From assembly GCF_025947285.1 (NCBI RefSeq), contig NZ_CP110008.1, forward strand, positions 930,001 through 994,000: a stretch of 64,000 bases of DNA. The letters are read 5' to 3'. Shown piece after piece: positions 1 to 7,521 of this stretch. The notes beneath the pieces were generated by a model. That model saw nothing but the letters and a program-made list of their open reading frames with translations, searched no databases and was not told where the DNA came from. Within the stretch, counting starts at the first letter, position 1. Each line of letters opens with the position of its first letter. The position numbers were made by a program, and so were the translations under genes. The stretch is from Flavobacterium sp. N2820 (lineage in GTDB: Bacteria; Bacteroidota; Bacteroidia; Flavobacteriales; Flavobacteriaceae).

Positions 1-1877
1 GTTGTTCTCTTTTCAATTAAAACATCTTTAGCATCGACTAAATATTGATTAATGTTTTTTGCTTTTATTTCATGAGCTTCGCCTTTTATATCTTCGTATT
101 CAAATATTCTTTTATTTATTGAATCATAATTTGCGAAACCAACAATAACACAATATACTGCTGCATTACCTTTTGCTTCATTGCTCCATTTAAAAGTTCG
201 ATGTGCAAAGTGAATTTTAATTCCATATTTAATTAACATCTGTCCCCATAAAATACTAGTTTGTTCACCTTGAACAATCGAATTAGTAGAAACAAACGCT
301 GTTTTTATTTTTGTATTTTGAATGTATTTAGCAGCTTTTAAATACCATCCCGAAACATAATCTAAAACTCCACAACCTTTACTGTTATCAAACTCTTTAA
401 TAATTTGATTTCTTTGGAATTGGCTCATAATTTTTGAACCAATGAATGGTGGATTTCCAATAATGTATGAAAGTTGATTTTTAGCTACAACATCTTCCCA
501 GTTTACTTCCAAAGCGTCACCATGCACAATTTTTGCCGATTTTTTTAATGGCAAACGTGCAAAGTATTGTCCAAATTCATTACTAATTTGCATGTTCATT
601 TGGTGGTCAATTAACCACATGGCTACTTCGGCAATACGTGCTGGAAATTCTTCGTATTCAATGCCGTACATCATATCGACGTTCAGCCAAATAATACTTT
701 CTATTTCAGTTACATATTGGTTTTTATATTGTGCTCTTAAAATCTCTAATTCCAACAAACGTAATTCACGATAAGTAATTACTAAGAAGTTACCGCAACC
801 ACAAGCAGGGTCTAAGAATTTGAGTTGGCTAATTTTTTTATGGAACTCAGGTAATTTGTTTTTGTTTCCTTTGATGCTTTCAAATTCCGCCCACAATTCA
901 TCTAAAAATAATGGCTTTATTAATTTTAAGATATTGCTTTCACTGGTGTAATGTGCTCCTAAGTTTCTTCGTTCTTTTGGATTCATTACACTTTGAAACA
1001 TGGAACCAAAAATAGCCGGAGAAATTTTACTCCAATCGATGTAACAACAATCTAATAAAGCTTGGCGCATTTTACTATCAAAACTTGCCATAGGCAAAAT
1101 TTCTTCAAACAGTTTTCCATTCACATACGGAAAGTCGTTTAATTGCTCGTCCAAGTTTTTGAATCGTTTGTCTTTAGCAGTATTTAACACCTGGAACAAT
1201 TCTTGAATTTTGGAAGCTAAATCACTTCCATCTTCAGCGGTTCTATGTTCTATGTAATCTTGAAATTGTTGTTTATCAAAAATAGTAGTGTCTTCCGCAA
1301 ACAAACAGAATAAAATTCGAACTAAATATACTTCTAACGGATGTCCTTCATACCCAATTTCTTCTAATCGGTCGTGCAATTTCCCCATTAATTCCGCTGC
1401 TTTGATGTTGGCAGGGTCTTGTTCCTTATATGTTTTCTTTTGATAGCCTAAAAGATAGCCGAAGCTTTGCACATTTAGTACTAATTCGTCTAAAGTAAAG
1501 GATAAAGTCGTTTGTTCTTCGGTATCGTATAATCTGAATATATGGAAATCACATACCAAAACGTATTTTGGGAGTTCATTTTGTTTTAAACCATGCGTAT
1601 AATCAATCGCTTGTTGAAATGCTTTGTCAAGGTTTTTACCACGACTTTTCATTTCAACTAAAATAGTTCCTTTCCAAAGCAAGTCGATATACCCATCGGC
1701 ATCCGATAGTTTTTTTACTCGGTGTTCAAACGTTCCAATCTTCTTACGAGTGATTCCAAAGACATCAAAAAAAGCATCTAAAAATGGTTTTGCATCAGCT
1801 TCTTCATTAGTGGTATCTTTCCATTCTTTGGAAAATTTAACTGCTCTATCTTTTATCTCATTCCAGCTTAACGCCAT
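1..1877 (-). CDS. MmeI-like type IIL restriction-modification enzyme (3' end outside window)
   Basis: The frame is open from the ATG at 1877 to the window edge, giving about 625 residues of a protein that in the MmeI family has roughly 900. Near the N-terminus there is a nuclease signature D65-x9-E75-x-K77, the same spacing as the MmeI catalytic site. After a helical region comes an N6-adenine methyltransferase domain with motif I (DPACGCGNF, coded around 789-825) and motif IV (GNPPF, around 445-460). The family fuses DNA cleavage and methylation in one chain and uses one C-terminal target-recognition domain for both; that domain would lie beyond position 1. No separate methylase or specificity gene is visible. 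The family call is firm from the two motif sets; the recognition sequence cannot be read from what is here. Confidence 0.88.
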   Translation of the reverse strand, partial: MALSWNEIKDRAVKFSKEWKDTTNEEADAKPFLDAFFDVFGITRKKIGTFEHRVKKLSDADGYIDLLWKGTILVEMKSRGKNLDKAFQQAIDYTHGLKQNELPKYVLVCDFHIFRLYDTEEQTTLSFTLDELVLNVQSFGYLLGYQKKTYKEQDPANIKAAELMGKLHDRLEEIGYEGHPLEVYLVRILFCLFAEDTTIFDKQQFQDYIEHRTAEDGSDLASKIQELFQVLNTAKDKRFKNLDEQLNDFPYVNGKLFEEILPMASFDSKMRQALLDCCYIDWSKISPAIFGSMFQSVMNPKERRNLGAHYTSESNILKLIKPLFLDELWAEFESIKGNKNKLPEFHKKISQLKFLDPACGCGNFLVITYRELRLLELEILRAQYKNQYVTEIESIIWLNVDMMYGIEYEEFPARIAEVAMWLIDHQMNMQISNEFGQYFARLPLKKSAKIVHGDALEVNWEDVVAKNQLSYIIGNPPFIGSKIMSQFQRNQIIKEFDNSKGCGVLDYVSGWYLKAAKYIQNTKIKTAFVSTNSIVQGEQTSILWGQMLIKYGIKIHFAHRTFKWSNEAKGNAAVYCVIVGFANYDSINKRIFEYEDIKGEAHEIKAKNINQYLVDAKDVLIEKRT

Positions 1878-1939
1878 TTGTGTTTTGTTTTAATTGTAGT
1901 ATAATTCCCAAACATAACGAAAAAAAAGCACCTGTACAA

Positions 1940-2041
1940 CCCGTAAAAATACCTGATTTTCAAACCAGGTAAAACTACGGGGGTACCTTCGGGAGCTAAG
2001 GTAGATAAAGGGTTTTGATAAATTTTACGGGAAACCGTAAA
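1940..2041. other. Cluster of three hairpins in an intergenic gap (candidate structured RNA or operator)
   Basis: The gap 1878-2153 has no convincing gene. It holds three successive inverted repeats: CCCGTA (1940-1945) with TACGGG (1976-1981), enclosing ACCTG (1951-1955) with CAGGT (1966-1970); TACCTT (1984-1989) with AAGGTA (1998-2003); and a perfect TTTACGG-GAAA-CCGTAAA hairpin (2024-2041) with a GNRA-type loop. The stretch is richer in G and C than its surroundings. The direction of any transcript is unknown. Confidence 0.45.
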
Positions 2042-2095
2042 GGAATTAAAAAAAAACAAAAGCGCGAGCAACGCTACTTTTTGTAAAAAAAATAC

Positions 2096-2125
2096 AACAA
2101 AAAAGCCAACTATTAAAATTGGCTT
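2096..2125 (-). terminator. Rho-independent terminator of the DUF4328 gene
   Basis: AAGCCAA (2103-2109) pairs with TTGGCTT (2119-2125). Read on the minus strand the hairpin is followed by a run of T. It lies about 30 bp beyond the stop of the gene ending at 2154. Confidence 0.75.
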
Positions 2126-2153
2126 CTAAATCATACTATAAAGTGTTCCGCGA

Positions 2154-2978
2154 TTAAGAGTGTTGATCCAATGCAACTAATCTTGCTTCTTTTGCAGCAA
2201 CACTTTTAACCACATAAACCGCCAAGAATGCTAAAGGAATACCCAAGGCAGAATTCAACATTTCTAATTGGGTGGCAGAAATATAATTGTCTAAAGTCTC
2301 GTCTTTAAAAGCCATTTTAATTAGATAATTGCCCACATAATTACTCAAAATCCACAAGGCCCACCAAAAACCAATCAAAGTAGTCTCCAGGGCAACAACT
2401 TTGCCTGTGGCCGTACCAATCAATCGACTCATTTTTTCATCCAATTCCTTCATAATATGATAAGGTCTAAACAACGAAATAATAGGCACAAACCAACTCC
2501 CCGCTGCCCATCCATCACTGTGTTCACAGGTACCCGTGCGCACTTGTAAATTATAATAAGCACGCCTAAACCATTGAATAAAAAACACTGCACAAATCAC
2601 CATCGCAATGAGGTAAATTACCGCTATAATTTGTTCACGCAAATCATTTGCCGAAAGCACTTCATCCGTAGCAAAAATACCCGCCTTCAAGTCATAAAGT
2701 AAGTCCAATTGCAAATAAGACGAAAAACCAGAAACAATATCCAATACCATAATTACTATGAGCATAAATTGTGCATTTTTTGCACGTACCGCATTAGGAC
2801 GTATCAAAAGTTGTTGCTTGGCTACGTCTGTAACCACACTAGAATCTTTAGCATAATACCTGCAATCGGCATCCGCTTCCAATTGATGGCCTCTCAAATT
2901 ACAAATGGCCTCGGGTTCAAAATCACCCTTTTTACGATTCAAACAAGTCTTACAAACCAAAAGTTGCGCTGCAGTCAT
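2154..2978 (-). CDS. DUF4328 domain membrane protein with N-terminal cysteine cluster
   Basis: A 274-residue protein. The middle and C-terminal parts match the DUF4328 pattern: several membrane helices and the conserved stretch FRRAYYNL followed by a WAAGSWFVPI-type segment and a RPY motif. The first 40 residues are soluble and carry C9, C12, C26 and C39, which could bind a metal, an arrangement often seen in front of such domains. The role of the family is unknown; a membrane-associated sensory or scaffolding role would be a guess. It is a single-gene unit with its own terminator, between the restriction enzyme and an unknown gene. Confidence 0.8.
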   Translation of the reverse strand: MTAAQLLVCKTCLNRKKGDFEPEAICNLRGHQLEADADCRYYAKDSSVVTDVAKQQLLIRPNAVRAKNAQFMLIVIMVLDIVSGFSSYLQLDLLYDLKAGIFATDEVLSANDLREQIIAVIYLIAMVICAVFFIQWFRRAYYNLQVRTGTCEHSDGWAAGSWFVPIISLFRPYHIMKELDEKMSRLIGTATGKVVALETTLIGFWWALWILSNYVGNYLIKMAFKDETLDNYISATQLEMLNSALGIPLAFLAVYVVKSVAAKEARLVALDQHS

Positions 2979-3122
2979 ACACTATATTTTTTCAGAATAA
3001 AGTGCCAAACATAACAAAAAAACAACACGCACACAACGCCAAGAGTAATTTTATCCCCAACATTGAACTACGCAATAAAGTGAAGCCAACAGGGGATCAT
3101 GCAACGCTTTCAACGCAACATC

Positions 3123-3815
3123 CTAAAGAACCACCAATCCTTTCTCCTCAGGTAAAATCGGCAGCCATTCCCCATCAGTTTCCGAAAAAAAAGAGATAGC
3201 CACCAAGCGCAGCCAACAACCATCCGGAATTGCATCAGGTACACCAAAAGAAATTGCAGGATGCAACTTTTCCATCTGCCAAGTGGAAGTCTCCAAATGT
3301 CCCGTTAAAGTTTCAAAATCAAAAAAAAGATACAGTACACTACAACCCAAATAAATACCGGTTGCATTTAGCAAATCTTCTGGTACCGAAATCGAAACAT
3401 TACCCGCAACAACCGTAACCGTTAATCGACAATCAGGATTAAAAAAATAGCCCAAAATCGCTTGTTGTGCCGCATTTGAAGCGAAAGCCGTTTGCAACAA
3501 ACGAGCACCACGTGGATGCGTCTCATCATAAACCAACAAACTGCGCATTTTTTTGGTCAACGCATTTACTACCAATAAATTATTGTGCTTGGTCAAAAAA
3601 TCGGTCAACACCCCCCGAATGGCTTTACAGGTGGTAGAAACCAATCCAAACTCACTAGCATTTTGCCTACACAAAGCATACTTAGGACTAGTCAACAATC
3701 CTTTAGTAGTAAAACCCGATTTTTGCCGCACAATCAATTCGTCACCCAATGGATACACAATATAATCGCCAATGCGCTTGGGGTATTTTCCAGAATAGAC
3801 TTTTATCTTTGCCAT
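3123..3815 (-). CDS. Conserved hypothetical protein, 230 residues
   Basis: A complete frame with an ATG at 3815 and no signal peptide or clear membrane helix at the N-terminus. Residues 1-60 are rich in Lys, Gly and Tyr. I do not recognise a catalytic motif. From memory of flavobacterial genomes, similar stand-alone proteins recur, but I cannot name the family. Codon use looks like that of the neighbours. It stands alone on the minus strand, with a repeat-rich gap upstream (3816-4206). Function unknown. Confidence 0.6.
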   Translation of the reverse strand: MAKIKVYSGKYPKRIGDYIVYPLGDELIVRQKSGFTTKGLLTSPKYALCRQNASEFGLVSTTCKAIRGVLTDFLTKHNNLLVVNALTKKMRSLLVYDETHPRGARLLQTAFASNAAQQAILGYFFNPDCRLTVTVVAGNVSISVPEDLLNATGIYLGCSVLYLFFDFETLTGHLETSTWQMEKLHPAISFGVPDAIPDGCWLRLVAISFFSETDGEWLPILPEEKGLVVL

Positions 3816-3862
3816 ACGTTTGCTTCCTAATTGGTTTGGGTTTGGTTCGTATTTGGTTCGTA

Positions 3863-4072
3863 GTTGTGGTACCCTTTATTTTCAAAAATAAGCGATACCT
3901 TTTTAAAAAACAGCACTTTATACAACAAATTATCAACTAAATTAATAACAAAATACAAACCAATCGGTGGTCGTAATTTAGTCGTTCCTGTATAGATACG
4001 GTATGGATACTTCATAGATACGCCATAGATACGGTTAGGTTGTGGTACCCCTTTCAAAACACATCGATACCT
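3863..4072. repeat. Imperfect direct repeat pair in the 390-bp gene-free gap
   Basis: The gap 3816-4206 has no gene I can support. GTTGTGGTACCC occurs at 3863-3874 and again at 4039-4050; each copy is followed by a TTCAAAA segment and then CGATACCT, so the two copies match over about 35 bp at a distance of 176 bp. Between them, 3992-4034 has three copies of ATAGATACG. A TAnnTTTG box follows at 4135-4142. Confidence 0.6.
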
Positions 4073-4134
4073 CAAACAAGTCAAAAACAACAGTCTGAAT
4101 CCAAACAAAAACATCAATTTATAAAGAAATTAAT

Positions 4135-4142
4135 TATATTTG
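4135..4142 (+). promoter_or_regulatory. -7 box (TATATTTG) for the 4207-4846 genes
   Basis: TATATTTG matches the Bacteroidota -7 consensus TAnnTTTG and lies 65 bp before the first start codon. No good -33 TTG is seen 19 bp upstream, so the promoter may be weak or activated. Confidence 0.45.
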
Positions 4143-4206
4143 AAAGAGATTTAAGGCAATGTAACCGGTGGAAAACAAAATAAAAAAGCCTCATTAAAAC
4201 AGCAAC

Positions 4207-4449
4207 GTGACCCATAAAATATTTTTAAAAATAGCAACCACACTAGCATTAATAGGATTTGGAATACTGTATTTAAGTATTGGAGGAAGAACTGTTTACA
4301 GTAGAATAAATACATACAGCATCTATCCTGTTTTAATGGGATTGGCACTTATGGTACCGTTAGTTTTATATTTTATCCTTAAACAATACAGAAGACAAAC
4401 ATCCAGTAAAAAACGAAACAAAACAAATGAAAACCGCCAATCAAAATAA
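4207..4449 (+). CDS. Small membrane protein, 80 residues
   Basis: It starts at a GTG (4207). The product has two predicted membrane helices (about residues 8-27 and 40-60) joined by a short loop with the residues GGRTVYS, and a highly basic tail rich in Lys, Arg and Asn. I do not recognise the family. It overlaps or nearly abuts the lipoprotein gene downstream, so the two are probably co-transcribed. The GTG start and small size make the exact boundaries less certain. Confidence 0.55.
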   Translation: MTHKIFLKIATTLALIGFGILYLSIGGRTVYSRINTYSIYPVLMGLALMVPLVLYFILKQYRRQTSSKKRNKTNENRQSK

Positions 4450-4459
4450 GAAAAACAAA

Positions 4460-4846
4460 ATGCGGAACACCATACAATACAGCTACAAATTCACCATCAT
4501 AATGGCATTATTCGTACTTAGTTGTACTGCGGTTAAACAGCATCCTTATGTTTTTAAAAAAGAAGATAAAAAAATAACACTTGTACTGGAAAACAAGGCA
4601 AACCATTTAAGATGGAATGAAAAAACAACCTTTACAGTGCAACTTGAGCATATTGAAAAAAAGAGACTATCCTTTTCGGCACCAGGATTAAGATTTATTC
4701 AAAGAAGCAATGACAACCAAGAAAGTATTTTAGAAATTGAACCAAAAAGAGAACACATCAAAGGCAATACTTTAAAATTATTTGTTAACTTTAGGGATGA
4801 AAAAGATTCCGTTTGGGTACACACATTTAAAATTCCAATAAAATAA
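4460..4846 (+). CDS. Small lipoprotein, 128 residues
   Basis: The ATG at 4460 gives a short basic N-terminus, a hydrophobic stretch and a lipobox ending LSC, so the protein should be a lipid-anchored envelope protein. An in-frame ATG at 4427 would add eleven polar residues before the signal and overlap the upstream gene, so 4460 is preferred. The mature part is mostly beta-rich and charged, with no motif I recognise. The next gene begins 6 bp after the stop and is also a lipoprotein, which fits one envelope operon. Function unknown. Confidence 0.65.
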   Translation: MRNTIQYSYKFTIIMALFVLSCTAVKQHPYVFKKEDKKITLVLENKANHLRWNEKTTFTVQLEHIEKKRLSFSAPGLRFIQRSNDNQESILEIEPKREHIKGNTLKLFVNFRDEKDSVWVHTFKIPIK

Positions 4847-4852
4847 CCAACC

Positions 4853-5866
4853 ATGAAAAAACGATTTGAAACCATAGTGCTATTAGTAGTGCTCGCTTTA
4901 TTTACTAGCTGTAAACAAGAAACCATTACTACTCAAAACGAGTATTTTGCACAATCTGCTGACAGCATCCAAAATGGTGGAATAAAAGTCATTCCCATCA
5001 CCACACCAAAAGGCACGTTTAATGTGTGGACAAAACGCATTGGCAACAACCCAAAGATCAAAGTATTGTTGTTAAATGGCGGACCTGGTGCTACACACGA
5101 ATATTTTGAATGTTTTGAGAATTTCTTACCTGCCGAAGGGATCGAATTCATCTATTACGACCAATTAGGATGTGGAAATGCAGATAACCCAAACGATACA
5201 TCCATGTGGGATTTAGCAAGATATGTCGAAGAAGTGGAACAAGTGCGTAAAGCCTTGCAATTAGACAACACCAATTTTTACTTGTTAGGTCATTCTTGGG
5301 GCGGTATTTTAGCAATGGAATACAGTATGAAATATCAAAACAACATGAAAGGCTTAATCATTTCGAACATGATGGCTAGTTGTCCAGAATATGATAAATA
5401 TGCTAATGAAGTTTTAAGTAAACAAATGAACCCTGAAGTGTTGGCAGAACTAATGAAATTGGAAGCCAACAACGACTTTTCGAATCCAAAATACATGGAA
5501 TTGTTGTTGCCAAATTTCTATGAAAAACACATTCTTCGCTTTCCAGCAAAAGATTGGCCAGAACCTGTAAATCGTTCGTTTGCCAAAATGAATCAGTCGC
5601 TTTATGTCACCATGCAAGGGCCGAGTGAATTTGGTATTTCTGGGAAACTAGAAAATTGGGATAGAAAAGCCGATTTAAAAAAGGTAACTATTCCTACGCT
5701 AGTAATCGGAGCCAAACACGATACAATGGATCCAAAACACATGGAAGAAATCTCGAAAATCTTACCAAACGGTTCCTATTTATTCTGTCCGAAAGGAAGT
5801 CACATGGCCTTTTATGATGATCAAAAGACCTATTTTGCGGGATTGATTTCATTCTTGAAAAAATAA
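4853..5866 (+). CDS. Lipoprotein alpha/beta hydrolase, proline iminopeptidase family
   Basis: A 337-residue S33-type hydrolase. The signal ends in a lipobox with C20, so it is probably anchored outside the cytoplasm. The oxyanion-type motif GGPG (residues 76-79) and the nucleophile elbow GHSWGG (Ser148) are characteristic of proline iminopeptidases; Asp290 (in KHDTMDP) and His317 (in KGSHMAF) complete the triad. The family removes N-terminal proline or related residues from peptides, though substrate cannot be fixed from sequence. It is the last gene of the 4207-5866 unit and is followed by a strong terminator. Confidence 0.85.
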   Translation: MKKRFETIVLLVVLALFTSCKQETITTQNEYFAQSADSIQNGGIKVIPITTPKGTFNVWTKRIGNNPKIKVLLLNGGPGATHEYFECFENFLPAEGIEFIYYDQLGCGNADNPNDTSMWDLARYVEEVEQVRKALQLDNTNFYLLGHSWGGILAMEYSMKYQNNMKGLIISNMMASCPEYDKYANEVLSKQMNPEVLAELMKLEANNDFSNPKYMELLLPNFYEKHILRFPAKDWPEPVNRSFAKMNQSLYVTMQGPSEFGISGKLENWDRKADLKKVTIPTLVIGAKHDTMDPKHMEEISKILPNGSYLFCPKGSHMAFYDDQKTYFAGLISFLKK

Positions 5867-5871
5867 CTCAA

Positions 5872-5899
5872 AAGCAACTCTTAGTAGTTGCTTTTTTTT
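5872..5899 (+). terminator. Terminator after the proline iminopeptidase-like gene
   Basis: AAGCAACT (5872-5879) pairs with AGTTGCTT (5886-5893) over a six-base loop, followed by eight T. It also shows that the next gene should start downstream, at 5930 and not at the in-frame ATG at 5888, which lies inside the hairpin. Confidence 0.9.
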
Positions 5900-5929
5900 G
5901 TAACTTGCTGTTCTATTTCAAAATTTAAA

Positions 5930-6853
5930 ATGGCCAACAAAGCATTACTTTTTACCCCTGCTTTAACCCACGAAAAGTCGTTAAAAACTTTAGTGGAAAA
6001 CCGTACTATTTTTTCGTTAAACCATTGCGAATTGAATATTTTTGAAACCTATCAAAAATCTGATTTAGTGCCTTTGAAGTTTAATGATTTGGTCGTTACC
6101 AGCATGTTACGCGGTAAAAAAGTGATGCACTTATTTGAAGATCCAAGTTTTGAATACTTGCCGGGTGAAACTGTAATTGTGCCTTCCAATGCCGAAATGA
6201 AAATTGATTTTCCCGAAGCGTCAAAAGAGAATCCCACACAGTGTATCGCTTTGGCCATCGATAATCAAATAATTACAAATACCTTAGACTTTTTAAACGA
6301 AAAGTACCCAAAAGAAGGGAAAAGCAATTTGTGGAAATTAGACCACGAAAACTATTTCTTTTATAACAATGTAGAATTAGCAGGCACCATCAATAAATTA
6401 ATCAAAGAATGCATGGGTAGTTCTTTAACCAAAGATGTTCTCGCTGATTTAACGCTACAGGAACTAATTATTCGAATCATTCAAACGCAAACCACCAAAC
6501 GGTTTGAAAGTGAAACATTTATTGATAGTAACAGCCCAATTACACCCTCGATTGAATACATCAAAAACAACATCAGAGAAACCATCAATTTGAAAGATTT
6601 AAGCGATAAAGCGTGCATGAGTACCACTTCATTTTACCGCTATTTCAAAAGAGAATTAGGCATGAGCCCTATTGAATACATCTTAAATGAAAAGATAAAA
6701 TACGCCAAAAAACTATTGAGTAATCCAACCATTCAAATCAATGAAGTTTCCTATGCCACCGGATTTGAAGACTGCAATTACTTCATTAGATTGTTCAAAA
6801 AATACGAAGGCGTAACACCAAAACAATACCAGTTAATGAATTATAATGGATAA
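5930..6853 (+). CDS. AraC family transcriptional regulator
   Basis: A 307-residue regulator. The N-terminal half resembles the AraC_N-type ligand domain and the last 100 residues form the double helix-turn-helix, with the typical ends (ACMSTTSFYRYFKRELG and VSYATGFEDCNYFIRLFKK). The start at 5930 is chosen because the longer reading from 5888 runs through the upstream terminator. The neighbouring minus-strand genes encode a DUF779 protein and an aldehyde dehydrogenase, a combination commonly found with such regulators, so the likely target is the aldehyde dehydrogenase promoter. That promoter carries two direct repeats 21 bp apart (9079 and 9100), the geometry AraC-type proteins use. The inducer is unknown. 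Confidence 0.88.
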   Translation: MANKALLFTPALTHEKSLKTLVENRTIFSLNHCELNIFETYQKSDLVPLKFNDLVVTSMLRGKKVMHLFEDPSFEYLPGETVIVPSNAEMKIDFPEASKENPTQCIALAIDNQIITNTLDFLNEKYPKEGKSNLWKLDHENYFFYNNVELAGTINKLIKECMGSSLTKDVLADLTLQELIIRIIQTQTTKRFESETFIDSNSPITPSIEYIKNNIRETINLKDLSDKACMSTTSFYRYFKRELGMSPIEYILNEKIKYAKKLLSNPTIQINEVSYATGFEDCNYFIRLFKKYEGVTPKQYQLMNYNG

Positions 6854-6863
6854 CAAACAAAAA

Positions 6864-6956
6864 CCTAATCCCTAATCTCTAATCCCTAATCCCTTTTCCC
6901 TTTTCCCTTTTCCCTTTTCCCTTTTCCCTTTTCCCTTTTCCCTTTTCCCTTTTCCC
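6864..6956. repeat. 7-bp tandem repeat array (CCTAATC x4 then CCTTTTC x9)
   Basis: Four units of CCTAATC (one with T at the first position) run in phase into nine perfect units of CCTTTTC. The array fills nearly the whole gap between the convergent araC-type and DUF779 genes and ends at the stop of the latter. It is the most perfect of the heptamer arrays in the window. Confidence 0.95.
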
Positions 6957-7336
6957 TACCCATTCAACCTCACCGCTTCTAAATTAGCAGCTTCTTCTTC
7001 AGTAAACAATCTATAATTTACTTTAAATGTTTTTCCGTAAGGTGTTTCCAATGAAAAACCGCCTGCTCCTATTCCATCAGCTACATCTAAGGTAAAATGA
7101 GCGTGTTTCCAATATTCGAACAAATCTTTGTCCACCCAAAATTCAAATCCTTGAAGAGTTCCAATACAAACATCACCAAGTCTTAGATAAAATCCGCCTT
7201 TTTCAAAACATTGCGGTTGCGTTCCTTCGCAACAGCCACCCGCTTGATAGAACATTAAATCACCAAATTTTTCAGATAACTGGTCTATTAAATCTAATGC
7301 TTTTTTAGTCGCTTCTAATCGTTTTATTTTTTCCAT
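6956..7336 (-). CDS. DUF779 domain-containing protein
   Basis: A 126-residue protein of normal family length. It has the family's cysteine-rich motif GGCCEG with C35, C36 and C43, followed by a Gly- and Phe-rich beta region. DUF779 genes are regularly found next to aldehyde dehydrogenases, as here, and the cysteines suggest metal binding or redox chemistry, but the biochemical role is not established. Its stop touches the heptamer array. A terminator separates it from the aldehyde dehydrogenase, so it may have its own promoter in 7337-7478. Confidence 0.88.
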   Translation of the reverse strand: MEKIKRLEATKKALDLIDQLSEKFGDLMFYQAGGCCEGTQPQCFEKGGFYLRLGDVCIGTLQGFEFWVDKDLFEYWKHAHFTLDVADGIGAGGFSLETPYGKTFKVNYRLFTEEEAANLEAVRLNG

Positions 7337-7347
7337 ATCTTAAATTT

Positions 7348-7441
7348 AAACATATAAGTTTTATCCTCGTAACATACTTCTTAAATGCGCTTGAAAATAA
7401 TTGTATAAAACTTACTATAAGCTTAAATGACTTATATGTTT
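7348..7441. promoter_or_regulatory. Inverted repeat pair upstream of the DUF779 gene
   Basis: AAACATATAAG (7348-7358) and its exact reverse complement CTTATATGTTT (7431-7441) bracket 72 bp in front of the DUF779 start. The arms extend imperfectly outwards. This could be a pair of regulator sites bridged by looping. No TAnnTTTG box is clear in this gap. Confidence 0.4.
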
Positions 7442-7478
7442 TAAAATAATTAAGTTCACAAAAACTCTAATTGTATAT

Positions 7479-7512
7479 AAAAAAACAAACCCAGCATCAC
7501 ACTGGGTTCGTT
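7479..7512 (-). terminator. Terminator of the aldehyde dehydrogenase gene
   Basis: AACCCAG (7488-7494) pairs with CTGGGTT (7502-7508), with further pairing outside. On the minus strand it is followed by a T-rich run. It lies 10 bp past the stop codon at 7522. Confidence 0.85.
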
Positions 7513-7521
7513 TATCATTTA

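Noticed and set aside
1868..2071. 67-residue ORF on the minus strand
   Set aside because: It runs through the hairpin cluster, has a composition unlike the neighbours, and lacks a plausible ribosome-binding context. The hairpins explain the sequence better.
5888..5929. Upstream start for the AraC-type gene
   Set aside because: It lies in the terminator of the preceding gene; the start at 5930 gives a normal family N-terminus.
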